A DNA stretch of 64,000 nucleotides from Bifidobacterium canis (GTDB lineage: Bacteria > Actinomycetota > Actinomycetes > Actinomycetales > Bifidobacteriaceae). Location: contig NZ_WNLP01000001.1 of assembly GCF_009727065.1 (NCBI RefSeq), positions 1 to 64,000 of the forward strand, read 5' to 3'. The position numbers and the translations under genes were made by a program. How positions within the stretch are numbered: position 1 is the stretch's first letter; every line of letters starts with the position of its first letter. Below are positions 46,217 to 56,400 of the stretch, in pieces. Under the pieces are notes generated by a model. The model worked only from the letters and a program-made list of their open reading frames with translations. It was not told the DNA's origin and did not search any database.

Positions 46217-47451
46217 ATGAGGACTGAGGAAATCGTGGTGGATGAGCGTGAGGATTCGAATGCCGCAACCGCGGATGCGCATGAGGCATCGGCGCGGCTA
46301 AACAAGCCGCTCGCGCCGGTGCGACTCGGCGACCTCGAGGTGCGCACACCGGTCGTGCTGTCTCCAATGGCGGGCGTCACGAACTGGCCGTTCCGCGTGA
46401 TCTGCGAGGAATACGGCCCCGATGGATTGTATGTGGCCGAGATGGTGACCGCGCGCGCACTGGTCGAAAAGAACCCCAAAGCGCTGCGCCTGTGCCGTTT
46501 CGCCCCGACCGAGAAGATCCGCTCGCTGCAGCTCTACGGCGTGAATCCGGCGATCATGGAGCAGGCCGCTCGTTTTCTCGTCGACAACGATATGGTCGAT
46601 CATCTCGACCTCAACTTCGGCTGCCCGGTGCCGAAAGTCACTCGTCGCGGTGGCGGTTCTGCGCTCCCGTGGAAGACCGACCTGTTCAGCGAAGTCATCG
46701 AACGCGTAGTGAGGGCATGCGCGCCGGCGAACGTTCCGGTGACCGCGAAGATTCGCGTCGGCATCGACCACGACCACGAAACGTTCATCGAAGCTGCGCA
46801 CATCGCGCAGGAGGAGGGGTGCGCGGCTGTGACGTTGCACGCGCGCACCACCGCGGAATACTACGGCGGTCACTCCGACTGGTCGCGCATCGGCGAACTC
46901 GTCGAGACACTTGACATTCCGGTGTTCGGCAACGGAGACATCTGGGGTGCCGAAGACGCGATCGCGATGGTCAACGAAACCGGTTGCGCTGGCGTGGCCG
47001 TCGGCCGCGGCTGCCAAGGCAGACCGTGGATTTTCGCGAACATCAAGAACGCGTTCGCAGGCAGTGACGCGCGCGTGAACCCGACCTTGGGTGAGGTGGG
47101 GCAGATCATTCTACGCCATGCCCAGCTGCTCACCGAGTTCTACGACGGCGACGAGACGATGGCTGTGCACGACCTGCGCAAGCACGTCGCCTGGTATTTG
47201 AAAGGCTTCCCGGTGGGCGGTTCGACTAGGCGCGCGTTCATGGAATGCGAGAGTTTGGAGGATGTTCGTGAACAAGTGGATGCGCTTGATCCGAATGTCG
47301 AGTACCCTGAGCGTGTGGCAGACAAGCCAAGAGGCCGCGTTCGCTTTGCGAAAAGGTGCATTTGCCGTACGGTTGGCTGGATTCGAGGACGACGACGCAC
47401 GAGGAACGTGAGCGTCTGTTTGGAGATGATCCAATGGATGCGAGCTACTGA
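46217..47451 (+). CDS. dusB: tRNA-dihydrouridine synthase (Dus family), frameshifted near the end
   Basis: About 411 residues when one A is added to the AAAA run at 47351-47354; the corrected end is KVHLPYGWLDSRTTTHEE...MDASY, stopping at 47451. The FMN-binding TIM barrel is clear: LSPMAGVTNWPFR, DLNFGCPVPKVTRRGGGSAL (catalytic Cys in FGCP), VPVTAKIRVG and VGRGCQGRPW. It reduces uridines in tRNA. The uncorrected frame runs 82 bases further. ATG 46217 has TGAGGAAAG upstream. The dusB symbol rests on actinobacterial homologs. Confidence 0.88.
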
Positions 47452-47624
47452 GACGTTGACGTTAAGAAAACTTTCGGAAACGTCATCTAGAGTACCCTGT
47501 GGAAAACAAAGCGGACATAGCGACGAAGCTTGATGGATGGGAAGTTTCGCATGCTTGGAAAGAACCTTATTTTTCACCCATCTGCGATACAGTATTGTGT
47601 AACCGTAAGTGACAGGAGACTAAT

Positions 47625-48884
47625 GTGAGCGAGATCGCCCAGACTGACAATTTCAACGACACTACGATTATCAAAGTCGTGGGCGTTGGCGGTGCAGGCG
47701 GCAACGCGGTGAATCGTATGATCGCCGAAGGTCTGCAGAACGTGGAATTCGTTGCCATTAACACTGATGCAAAAGATCTGCTGCGTTCTGACGCCGATGT
47801 CAAAATCTCACTGAGTGATGCCTCCAGCCGAGGTCTCGGCGCGGGCGCCGACCCCGAGAAGGGCGCCAAAGCCGCGCAAGACCACCAGTCTGAAATCGAA
47901 GAAGCCGTCAAGGGTGCCGACATGGTGTTCGTCACCTGCGGCGAGGGCGGCGGCACCGGCACCGGCGCAAGCCCGCTCGTCGCGCGCGCAGCACGTCAGC
48001 AGGGTGCATTGACGATCGCCGTCGTCACCCGTCCGTTCTCGTTCGAAGGTCCGCAGCGCGCGGCATCCGCGGCTCTCGGCATCGACAACCTCCGTGAAGA
48101 GGTCGATGCGTTGATCGTCATTCCGAACGATCGCCTGCTTGAGCTCGATGACAGCTCGATCGGCATCGTCGACGCGTTCCGCACGGCAGACACCGCATTG
48201 CTCGCCGGCGTGCAGGGCATCACCGACCTGCTGACCATCAACCCATACATTCACGTTGATTTCTCCGATATCACGTCGATTCTGCAGAATTCCGGCACCG
48301 CGCTCTTCGGCATCGGTGCCGCGCGGGGAGAAGACCGCGCAGCGCAGGCCGCGGAAATCGCCATCAGCTCGCCGCTGCTCGAAGAGAGCATCGACGGCGC
48401 GAGCGGCGTGCTCATCAACATCGCCGCCTCCAACGACCTCAAGCTGGCTGAAGTCAACCAGGCCGTCGGCTTCGTGCGCGAAGCAGCCCACCCAGAAGCG
48501 CAGATCATCTTCGGTTTGGCACTCGACGATGCGTATGGCGACGAAATGCGCGTCACCGTCATCGCCGCAGGCTTCAACGACAAGAAGAAGCTCGCCGCCG
48601 CGAACGATGCAGCGCAGACCGCCGCTTCGACCACGCCGCAGAACACGACGCCGGCGCATAAGCCAGCCACTCCTGCCGGCCAGCCGACGATCCTGACGTC
48701 TCCCATCCCCTCCACCGGTCCGGTGTTCGAAGAGGAGAAGAAGACTGAAGAGAAGATCGTGTCGGAGCCGAACCAGACCACACAGCAGCGTTCCGAATAC
48801 GATGCGTCTTCAGACACGAGCAGCTACCCATACACGGGTCTCGGTGATCTTGGAGATCTCGACATCCCCGAGTTCCTGCAGTGA
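47625..48884 (+). CDS. ftsZ: Cell division protein FtsZ
   Basis: A 419-residue tubulin-like GTPase: VVGVGGAGGNAVNRMI, VNTDAKDLL-like segment, the GTP loop CGEGGGTGTGASP, and the T7 loop (NPYIHVDFSDITSIL region). The last residues DLDIPEFLQ form the conserved C-terminal peptide that binds FtsA/SepF-type anchors, after a ~90-residue linker. It makes the division ring. GTG 47625 follows ACAGGAGACTA. It leads the cluster ftsZ-sepF-yggT-divIVA, set apart from a mur/fts (dcw) cluster. Confidence 0.97.
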   Translation: MSEIAQTDNFNDTTIIKVVGVGGAGGNAVNRMIAEGLQNVEFVAINTDAKDLLRSDADVKISLSDASSRGLGAGADPEKGAKAAQDHQSEIEEAVKGADMVFVTCGEGGGTGTGASPLVARAARQQGALTIAVVTRPFSFEGPQRAASAALGIDNLREEVDALIVIPNDRLLELDDSSIGIVDAFRTADTALLAGVQGITDLLTINPYIHVDFSDITSILQNSGTALFGIGAARGEDRAAQAAEIAISSPLLEESIDGASGVLINIAASNDLKLAEVNQAVGFVREAAHPEAQIIFGLALDDAYGDEMRVTVIAAGFNDKKKLAAANDAAQTAASTTPQNTTPAHKPATPAGQPTILTSPIPSTGPVFEEEKKTEEKIVSEPNQTTQQRSEYDASSDTSSYPYTGLGDLGDLDIPEFLQ

Positions 48885-48928
48885 ACAGCAAATAATCAAA
48901 TAAGAGAACAGCAAAGAAGGAAACGCGA

Positions 48929-49399
48929 ATGGCCGGATTCATGAAGAAGACGATGTCGTACTTGGGCATGTCGGACGTCGTGCCAGAAGATGAAGATGAC
49001 GAAGTCATCGACGAAGAGCCGGAGGCATCGTTCGACACCGATCGTTCCGTGACACCGATTCCAGCTCAGAGCGCCCCAAGCTCGACGAGTTCGCGTAAAT
49101 CCGTGACGCCGTTCCGTGCGAATATCAACCGCATCACCACGATTCACCCGCAGAGCTACGAAGACGCGCAGCTCGTGGGCAGGGCGTTGCGCGACGGCAT
49201 TCCGGTGGTGCTCAACCTCACCGACGTTTCGCAGTCGCAGGCATACCGCATCATCGACTTCTCGTCTGGCGTCGTGTTCGGCATCTCCGGCTCGATCGAG
49301 CGCGTCACTGAGCGAGTCTTCCTGCTGAGCCCCGCCCGCGTCGACATCGTTGCGGAAGACACCGATTCGGCGATGGGGCAGGATCTGTTCAACAACTGA
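48929..49399 (+). CDS. sepF: Cell division protein SepF
   Basis: A 156-residue protein: an amphipathic N-terminus (MAGFMKKTMSYLGMSD) for membrane binding, an acidic Ser-rich linker and the DUF552 core (ITTIHPQSYEDAQLVGRALRDGIPVVLNLTDVSQSQAYRIIDFSSGVVFGISGSIERVTERVFLLSP). SepF anchors and bundles FtsZ in Gram-positive bacteria, including Actinobacteria that lack FtsA. ATG 48929 has AGAAGGAAACG upstream, 44 bases after ftsZ. Confidence 0.95.
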   Translation: MAGFMKKTMSYLGMSDVVPEDEDDEVIDEEPEASFDTDRSVTPIPAQSAPSSTSSRKSVTPFRANINRITTIHPQSYEDAQLVGRALRDGIPVVLNLTDVSQSQAYRIIDFSSGVVFGISGSIERVTERVFLLSPARVDIVAEDTDSAMGQDLFNN

Positions 49400-49468
49400 G
49401 CACTCTGCCATTCACATATTCTTTGCGAGTCGAAAGCATGTTCCCAGTCTCTCGGTAGTCTGGTGAGC

Positions 49469-49759
49469 ATGCTTTCGACTTTTCTCGTCTTTTTCCTGCA
49501 CATAGTCGATCTGATGATCGACGCGTATCTCGCCGTATTATTCGCGCGCATGATCTTCGATTGGGTGCTCGTGCTTGCTCCGCGCTGGCGTCCGCGCGGA
49601 TTCGTGGCGACTCTGCTGCGCATCATCTATCAGCTCACCGAGCCACCGCTGCGCTTTCTTCGGCGTTACATCAAGCCGATTCCAATGGGGCCGGTGTATT
49701 TCGACGTGAGTTTCATCGTGCTCTATTTCGTGCTCATCGTGCTGCAGGTGCTCATCTAA
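49469..49759 (+). CDS. YggT family membrane protein
   Basis: A 96-residue protein with two membrane segments (residues ~5-25 and ~72-95) and the YggT pattern LDLMIDAYLAVLFARMIFDWV...TEPPLRFLRRYIKPIP. It regularly lies between sepF and divIVA in Gram-positive bacteria and is thought to support envelope or division functions. The ATG at 49469 is seven bases after a TAGTCT box, so it was preferred over the in-frame GTG at 49463. Confidence 0.9.
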   Translation: MLSTFLVFFLHIVDLMIDAYLAVLFARMIFDWVLVLAPRWRPRGFVATLLRIIYQLTEPPLRFLRRYIKPIPMGPVYFDVSFIVLYFVLIVLQVLI

Positions 49760-49887
49760 ACGAGCAGTAAGAAATACCGCTGTTGCAGAAAAACCCGATA
49801 TAACGCGGGGTGTTGCGCACGTCTCGTGATAGCATCAAAAATAAGGTCAACTAAGCTGGGACTATCCCAAAGCGAGGTGGTAAAATA

Positions 49888-51411
49888 ATGGCTCTTTTGA
49901 CGCCAAAGGATATCAGGGAGCACACGTTCCAAACCGTGCGCTTCAAAGAAGGCTACGATGTCGATGAGGTCGATGATTTTCTCGATCAGGTCACCGAAAC
50001 AGTAGAGGCTTTGGGTAAGCAGGCCGTTGCAGGCGGCCAGTCCACGCAGGCTCTTGGACCCGACGTTTCCGCGCTGAACACGAAGATTTCCGACTTGACT
50101 GCACAGGTGCAGTCTCTGCAGCAGGAAAACCAGTCGCTCAAGGCCGCCGCAACGCAGGGTGCCAGCGAGCAGGCGAACGCCCAGATCGCTCAGGCGAATC
50201 AGGCGGCGCAGGCTGCACAAGCACAGCTCAAGGAAGCGGAAGACAACAATCAGGCGTTGTCTGAGCAGAACGAGCAGCTCAAGAATCAGGTCGATCGCCT
50301 GTCTGCACAGGTCGATCAGCTGACCGCGCAGGCGGCGCAGGCAGCACAGGACTCCTCGCAGCCAGAGTTGACTCAGCAGCTTCAGGAAGTCACCCGCCAG
50401 CGCGACCAGTTCCGCGCCGACAGCGAGAACCTGCGCAACCAGCTGGCCACCGCACACGAGCAGACAGTTCGTGCACAGCAGGCAGAGTCCCAAGTGCAGG
50501 AGCTCACCAAGCAGCTCGAAGAATCCAAGCAGCGCGAAGAGCAGCTGCGCGATCAGGTCGCCAAGGTCGAGCCGAACACCGAAACCGGCAGCCTGCAGAA
50601 GATCAAGAGCGCGGCAGCTTCCGCAAACAGTGAGCCGGAGCGCGCCACCGCAATGCTGACACTGGCCATGCAGCTGCACGACCAGTACGTCGACAAGGGC
50701 AAGGCGACCGCCAAGGAGATCACCGAGCAGTCCCAGCGCAAGTATGAAGAGCTGATCGCCAAGGCGAACGACTATTCGAACCGCACTCGTTCCGAAGCCG
50801 ACGACTACAATGCGCGTACCCGCGAAGCCGCCGACGCCTACAGCTCGAAGACTCGTGACGATGCCGACGCCTACAGCGCGAAGACGCACGAAGACGCCGA
50901 TACCTACATGAAGAACAAGCACGCCGAAGCCGACCAGTATGTGGTCGACAAGACGAACGAGGCCAACACCTACGCCGATCAGAAGACCACGGAAGCCAAC
51001 AACTACGTGGCCACGAAGACCAGCGAGGCCGACACCTACGCAGACTCGAAGGCTCACGAGGCCGACGAATACGCTCAGAAGAAGCAAGACGAAGGCAACG
51101 CCTACGCCCAGCAGAAGAAGAGCGAAGCCGACCAGTATGTGGTCGATCGTCACGACGAGATCAACACCTTCGAAGCCGAAGTCAAGCAGCGCGCCGACGA
51201 CTACGACAAGAAGACGCGCAGCGCCGCTGACGACTACGCTCAGCAGGTTCGCGACAACCTCGAAGCGCAGTCCAAGGTCGTCGAAGGCAACATTCAGGGT
51301 CTCAAGCAGTTCGAGACCGAATACCGTGCTCGCCTCACCGACTTCCTCGGTCAGCTGCAGGCTCAGGTGTCTGACACGAACAACTACAAAGATTTCGAGA
51401 ACGCCAACTGA
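49888..51411 (+). CDS. divIVA: DivIVA/Wag31 polar growth protein with long coiled-coil
   Basis: A 507-residue protein, about double the usual DivIVA length. Residues 1-45 are the membrane-binding DivIVA domain (LTPKDIREHTFQTVRFKEGYDVDEVDDFLDQV). A Gln-rich coiled-coil follows to about residue 290. From about residue 293 to 457 lies an array of fifteen 11-residue units, then a final helix. In Actinobacteria DivIVA sits at cell poles and guides wall growth. ATG 49888 follows GCGAGGTGG. It is the last of the division genes before lspA. Confidence 0.95.
   Translation: MALLTPKDIREHTFQTVRFKEGYDVDEVDDFLDQVTETVEALGKQAVAGGQSTQALGPDVSALNTKISDLTAQVQSLQQENQSLKAAATQGASEQANAQIAQANQAAQAAQAQLKEAEDNNQALSEQNEQLKNQVDRLSAQVDQLTAQAAQAAQDSSQPELTQQLQEVTRQRDQFRADSENLRNQLATAHEQTVRAQQAESQVQELTKQLEESKQREEQLRDQVAKVEPNTETGSLQKIKSAAASANSEPERATAMLTLAMQLHDQYVDKGKATAKEITEQSQRKYEELIAKANDYSNRTRSEADDYNARTREAADAYSSKTRDDADAYSAKTHEDADTYMKNKHAEADQYVVDKTNEANTYADQKTTEANNYVATKTSEADTYADSKAHEADEYAQKKQDEGNAYAQQKKSEADQYVVDRHDEINTFEAEVKQRADDYDKKTRSAADDYAQQVRDNLEAQSKVVEGNIQGLKQFETEYRARLTDFLGQLQAQVSDTNNYKDFENAN
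50764..51258 (+). repeat. 33-bp tandem repeat coding fifteen 11-residue units in DivIVA
   Basis: Fifteen units in a row with pattern A-(D/N)-x-Y-x-x-x-(T/K)-x-x-(E/D), for example ADAYSSKTRDD, ADTYMKNKHAE and ADQYVVDKTNE. None is skipped. The 11-residue step gives a hendecad coiled-coil that winds nearly straight. DNA identity between units is lower than protein similarity, so the array is old. Confidence 0.9.
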
Positions 51412-51423
51412 GGTTAGCTCCCG

Positions 51424-51954
51424 TTGAAATCGAACACTAACGGAAGACGGCTGCGTGAACGCGTGGCCGTCTTCGCATGTATTGCCATCGTCGCGATCGG
51501 CATCGATCAGCTCACCAAATACCTTGCTCAAACCCATTTGAGCGAAACCGACCATATTCAGGTCATTCCGCACGTCCTCTCACTGACGCTCGTGCACAAC
51601 CCGGGCGCTTCACTGGGCATGGGGTCAAACGCCACTTGGCTGATCAGCCTGTTCGCCATCATCGCCTGCATCGTGCTCGTCGTGCTCACCGTGCGCACCA
51701 CATCGATGGTGTGGACGGTGCTGTTCGCATTGGCATTCGCCGGTGCGTTCGGCAACCTCATCGACCGAGCCATCTATGCGACCACGTTCCTCAACGGCAA
51801 AGTGGTTGATTTCCTCAACTACGGTTGGTCGGTGGGCAATGTGGCCGACATCTTCCTGATGCTCGCCGGCATCGGCATCGTCATATCGATTCTGTGCAAC
51901 GTGCCATATCGAACCGAACCGCAGATCGAGAAAGACGACGCACAGCAGGCATAG
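51424..51954 (+). CDS. lspA: Lipoprotein signal peptidase
   Basis: A 176-residue four-helix membrane protease. The two catalytic Asp are in GNLIDRAIY and NVADIFLM; IDQLTKYLAQ and VHNPGASLGM are the other family motifs. It cuts prolipoproteins such as MetQ after lipid attachment. The start is a rare TTG at 51424, with GAGGTTAG upstream and only 12 bases after divIVA; I see no better start in frame. Confidence 0.92.
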   Translation: MKSNTNGRRLRERVAVFACIAIVAIGIDQLTKYLAQTHLSETDHIQVIPHVLSLTLVHNPGASLGMGSNATWLISLFAIIACIVLVVLTVRTTSMVWTVLFALAFAGAFGNLIDRAIYATTFLNGKVVDFLNYGWSVGNVADIFLMLAGIGIVISILCNVPYRTEPQIEKDDAQQA

Positions 51955-51967
51955 TGGAGGGGAGTGT

Positions 51968-52924
51968 ATGAGCACAATCATTCCAGCGCCTGACGCACTG
52001 ATCGGCAGGCGATTCGATGTGGCGGTCGCCAAAATGATGGGCGTTTCACGCGCCAAAGCCACCGAACTGATCGAAACGGGGCAGGCGAGGGTTATCGGGC
52101 GAGAGCTCAACAAATCGGGTATTCTGCAGCTTGGAGACACGGTGGAGATCAACGTCGTCGAAGAGCAGCGTGAGCCCGAACCGATCAGCGACGAAATGAC
52201 GATCGCCTACGAAGACGACGACATCGTGGTGGTCGACAAGCCGGTGGGCGTGGCAGCCCATGCCTCAGTGGGTTGGACGGGGCCAACGGTGCTGGGCTCG
52301 CTGCTGCAGCGAGGCGTGCACATCACGTCGATGGGTGCTCCAGGGCGTCAGGGCATCGTGTCGCGCCTCGACGTGGGCACGTCAGGGCTGATGCTCGTAT
52401 GCAAATCAGATCTCGCCTACAAAGAGATGCGACGTCAGTTCTCCGAGCATGAGGTGAAGAAAACCTACCATGCTCTGGTGCAGGGCAATCTCAAAGAAGA
52501 TCGCGCCACCATCGATGCCCCGATCGGGCGCGCAAAAGTCTCCGACTTCCGGTTCTGCGTGACGCCGGCGGGCAAAGAGGCCATAACGCATTGGGATGTG
52601 CTCGAACGCTTCGGTGAGGCGACGCTCGCATCGATCAACCTTGAAACGGGTCGCACACATCAGATCCGCGTGCATTTCTCGTCGATCGGGCATCCGCTTG
52701 TGGGCGACCCGATGTATGGCGCCAATCCCAAACTCTCGGAAGCGCTCGGCTTGGAGCGCCAGTGGCTGCATGCGATGGAGCTCGAATTCCGCCACCCGCG
52801 CACGCACGTCACGACGGTGGTGTCGTCGCACTATCCTGCCGACCTTCAGCATGCGCTCGACGTGATGCGCCAACGCCATCAGCTCCGCGATCAGAACCAC
52901 GAGGAGAGCGTGATCTCCGAGTAA
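51968..52924 (+). CDS. RluD-family large subunit rRNA/tRNA pseudouridine synthase
   Basis: A 318-residue protein: an S4-like RNA-binding N-terminus (GRRFDVAVAKMMGVSRAKATELIETGQARV), then the catalytic domain with VDKPVGVAAH and SRLDVGTSGLMLV (catalytic Asp), and GRTHQIRVH with GDPMYG. It changes uridine to pseudouridine, probably in 23S rRNA; the exact site cannot be read. ATG 51968 follows TGGAGGGGAG. It sits 13 bases after lspA, a common pair. Confidence 0.93.
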   Translation: MSTIIPAPDALIGRRFDVAVAKMMGVSRAKATELIETGQARVIGRELNKSGILQLGDTVEINVVEEQREPEPISDEMTIAYEDDDIVVVDKPVGVAAHASVGWTGPTVLGSLLQRGVHITSMGAPGRQGIVSRLDVGTSGLMLVCKSDLAYKEMRRQFSEHEVKKTYHALVQGNLKEDRATIDAPIGRAKVSDFRFCVTPAGKEAITHWDVLERFGEATLASINLETGRTHQIRVHFSSIGHPLVGDPMYGANPKLSEALGLERQWLHAMELEFRHPRTHVTTVVSSHYPADLQHALDVMRQRHQLRDQNHEESVISE

Positions 52925-53245
52925 TCATGCGCAACCGCCGTCCGGTCACGATACTCAGCACGAGCATCATGACCGCGGCGACCAGCGGAACGAGCATGAG
53001 CGGCGCTGTGAATATGAGCGACACCCATGCGTCGAGTTCCTGCGAGCCGGTCGAATACCCAGGCGTATGAGCATGCCCGAGAATCACATGCAACGACTGC
53101 GTGACGCCGATCGTCCCCGGAATGCAGAGCAGAGTGAAGCTCGCGCACAGTACGCAGAATATGCGCAGATTTTAGTGAGCCGTTGCTTCTGCCATGCTTG
53201 TGATGTGTGAACTTCCTTTGTGTGCAGTGTGTTTTCGCTGGTCAT
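52809..53245 (-). CDS. Small two-TM membrane protein, frameshifted
   Basis: About 145 residues if one A is added to the minus-strand AAAA run at 53173-53170. ATG 53245 has a strong GGGAGGACGAT site. The joined product has membrane segments LRIFCVLCASFTLLCIPGTIGV and SLIFTAPLMLVPLVAAVMMLVLSIV, separated by a short loop (LHVILGHAHTPGYSTGSQE). The tail is Arg/Ser-rich and overlaps the 3' end of the pseudouridine synthase gene by 116 bases on the opposite strand, so the true stop may be earlier. Function unknown. Confidence 0.55.
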
Positions 53246-53436
53246 ATCGTCCTCCCATTCACCGTTGAATGTGGTGTTGTCCACGCTAACGAGTGGATCA
53301 CGCCGACGCCACTCGCACAGAGAATTGTGGATAACTTTTCGCGTGTCGGCCGTCTGCGCGCGTGTTCGTAAGTGTGTCGCGGCAGGGCGGCCGCAACCCT
53401 GTACAGCAGTCTCGATTCACGATATATTTGAAAACT

Positions 53437-56400
53437 ATGACCGATTCCGCGAACTTCGTCCAATTGCACAATCACACGCATTATTCGCTGCTCGACGGTG
53501 CCTCCAAAATCCCGGATCTCGTGAAATACACGAAGGAACTGGGCATGAACGCAGTGGGCATCACCGACCACGGCAACATGCATGGTGCATATGAGATGTG
53601 GTCGGAAGCCGTCAAGAACGACATCAAGCCGATCATCGGCATTGAAGCGTATGTGACGCCGGAAACCGCGCGTCAAGACAAGTCACGCGTGCATTGGGGC
53701 ACCGAAGCCCAACGCAGCGATGACGTTTCGGGCGGCGGTTTGATCACCCACTTGACGTTGTGGGCGGAAAACGACGAGGGATTGGTGAACCTGATCAAAG
53801 CGTCTTCGGTCGCCAATCTCGAAGGCCGCGTGATGCGCTACCCGCGTATGGATAAAGAGGTGCTCGCCACTTACAGCAAAGGTGTCATTTGCGGCTCGGG
53901 CTGCCCGTCCGGCATCATCCAGACGCGCCTCCGCTTAGGGCAGTTCGACGAGGCTCTGCGCGCCGCCGGCGAGCTGCAAGACATCTATGGCAAAGACAAC
54001 TTCTACATCGAGTTGATGGATCACAACCTCGAGATCGAGCGCAAGGTGACCAAAGATCTGCTCGAGATCGCCAAGAAGCTCGATGCGCCGTTGCTGGCCA
54101 CGAACGACTCCCACTACGTGCATAAGGAAGACGCAGGTGCGCAGGACGCGATGCTGTGCATCAACTCAGGTTCGCATCTGGATGACCCCGGCCGGTTCAA
54201 GTTCGACGGCGAAGGCTACTACATGCGCAGCGCGCAGGAGATGCGCAGCCTGTTCAAAGACCTGCCCGAAGCCTGCGACAACACGATCGAAGTGGCGGAA
54301 CGCTGCAACGTGATATTCGATGATCACGAAGACGGCGCGTTCATGCCGAAGTTCCCATGCCCGGAGGGCTGGGACGAGACGTCGCTGTTCCTCAAGAAGG
54401 TCGAGGAAGGCTTGGAACGCCGCTATGACGGCAATGTGCCGCAGCATGTGCTGGCGCAGGCCGACTATGAATGCGGCGTGATCTGCCAGATGCAGTTCCC
54501 GGGCTACTTCCTCGTGGTGGCCGACTACATCCAGTGGGCGAAAGACCACGACATCATGGTGGGGCCGGGACGTGGCTCCGCGGCAGGCTCGATGGTCGCC
54601 TACGCCATGGGCATCACCGAACTCGATCCACTCGAGCATGGTTTGATCTTCGAACGCTTCCTCAACCCGGAACGTGTGTCGCTGCCTGATATCGACGTTG
54701 ATTTCGACCCGGAAGGCCGTTTGAAGGTCATCGAATACTGCGGTGAGAAATACGGGCACGACAAAGTGGCGCAATGCGTGATCTACGGCACCATCAAAAC
54801 GAAACAGGCGTTGAAGGATTCCGCGCGCATCATGGGCTACGACTTCGCGATGGGCGAGCGCGTGACGAAGGCACTGCCGCCAGCCGCAACCGGTGGCAAA
54901 GACGTACCGTTGCACGACATCTTCGACCCGAAGTCGAAGCGCTACGCCGAAGCGCGCGAATACCGTGAGATGTATGAATCCGATGTCGATGCGAAGCGCA
55001 TAACCGACGAGGCGATGGGCATTGAAGGACTGATTCGCCAGACCGGTGTGCACGCCTGTGCCACGATCATGGGTTCCGCGCCGATCACCGACACGTCACC
55101 ATTGCTGGAACGCACCGATGGCACGGTCACCACCACGTTCGAATACCACACCTGCGAAACGCTGGGGTTGGTGAAGATGGACTTCCTCGGCCTCTCCAAC
55201 TTGACGGTGATCGGCAACACATTGAAGAACATCGTCTCGAACGGCAAGGAGGCGATCGACTACACGAAGATTCCTCTTGACGACAAGGAGACCTACGAGC
55301 TGCTGTCGCGCGGTGACACGCTTGGCGTGTTCCAGCTCGATTCCGACGGCATGCGCGCGCTGCTCAAACAGTTGAAGCCCGATAACTTCAACGACATCTC
55401 GGCATTGATCGCCTTATACCGACCGGGCCCGATGAGCATGGATTCGCACACGAACTATGCGAAGCGCAAGAACGGGTTGCAGAAGATCGTGCCGATCCAC
55501 CCCGAGCTCGAACAGCCGCTCAAAGAGGTGCTCGACGAGACCTACGGCCTGATCATCTACCAGGAGCAGGTGCAGTCGGCTGCGCGTATTCTCGCAGGGT
55601 ATTCACTTGGTAAGGCAGATGTGCTGCGCCGCGCCATGGGCAAGAAGAAGCCGGAGGTGCTGGCCAAGGAGAAGGTGCCGTTCTTCCAGGGCATGAAGGA
55701 GCACGGTTACTCCGAGGAGGCGGCGAACGCGGTGTGGGACATCCTCGTGCCGTTCTCCGGCTATGCGTTCAACAAGGCGCATTCCGCGGCATATGGCCTG
55801 ATCTCGTATTGGACCGCATACCTCAAGACGCATTACCCCGCCGAATTCATGGCGGCTTTGCTGCAGGGTGCGGCGAACAACAAAGACAAGACCGCGCTCT
55901 ACCTGGGCGAGGCGCGTCGCATGGGCATCAAGGTGTTGTCGCCGGACGTCAATGAATCCGTCTACGCATATTCGGCAGTCGGTGACGTGGTGCGTTTCGG
56001 TTTGGGTGCGATCCGCAACGTCGGCGAGAACGCCGTCAAAGACATCATCGCCGAACGCAATGGCCCGCGTGGCAAGTTCGTGAACTTCATGGACTTCATT
56101 CGTCGCGTGCCGTTGAGCGCCGTGAACCGTCGACTTGTGGAATCGCTCATCAAGGCTGGTGCGTTCGATTCGATCGACCCGAACCGCAGGGCCATCTACC
56201 AGATCCACGAGGCCGCCATCGACTCGGTGACCGACCTGAAACGCAAGCAGGCGACCGGCCAATTCGACTTGTTCGCCGACCTCGATTCCTCCGATAACAC
56301 GCAGGGGGAGTCGCTCGGAGACGTGTCGATAACCGTTCCCGATGTTGAGGAATGGGACAAAAAGACGAAGCTCAACTTCGAACGCGAGATGCTTGGACTC

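Noticed and set aside
44410..46479. Open frame of 689 codons on the minus strand
   Set aside because: It lies antisense to glyS, has no recognisable domain and arises from the codon bias of the real gene.
49756..51573. Open frame of 605 codons on the minus strand
   Set aside because: It is the antisense shadow of divIVA; the Leu/Val-rich repeats mirror the DivIVA hendecad codons.
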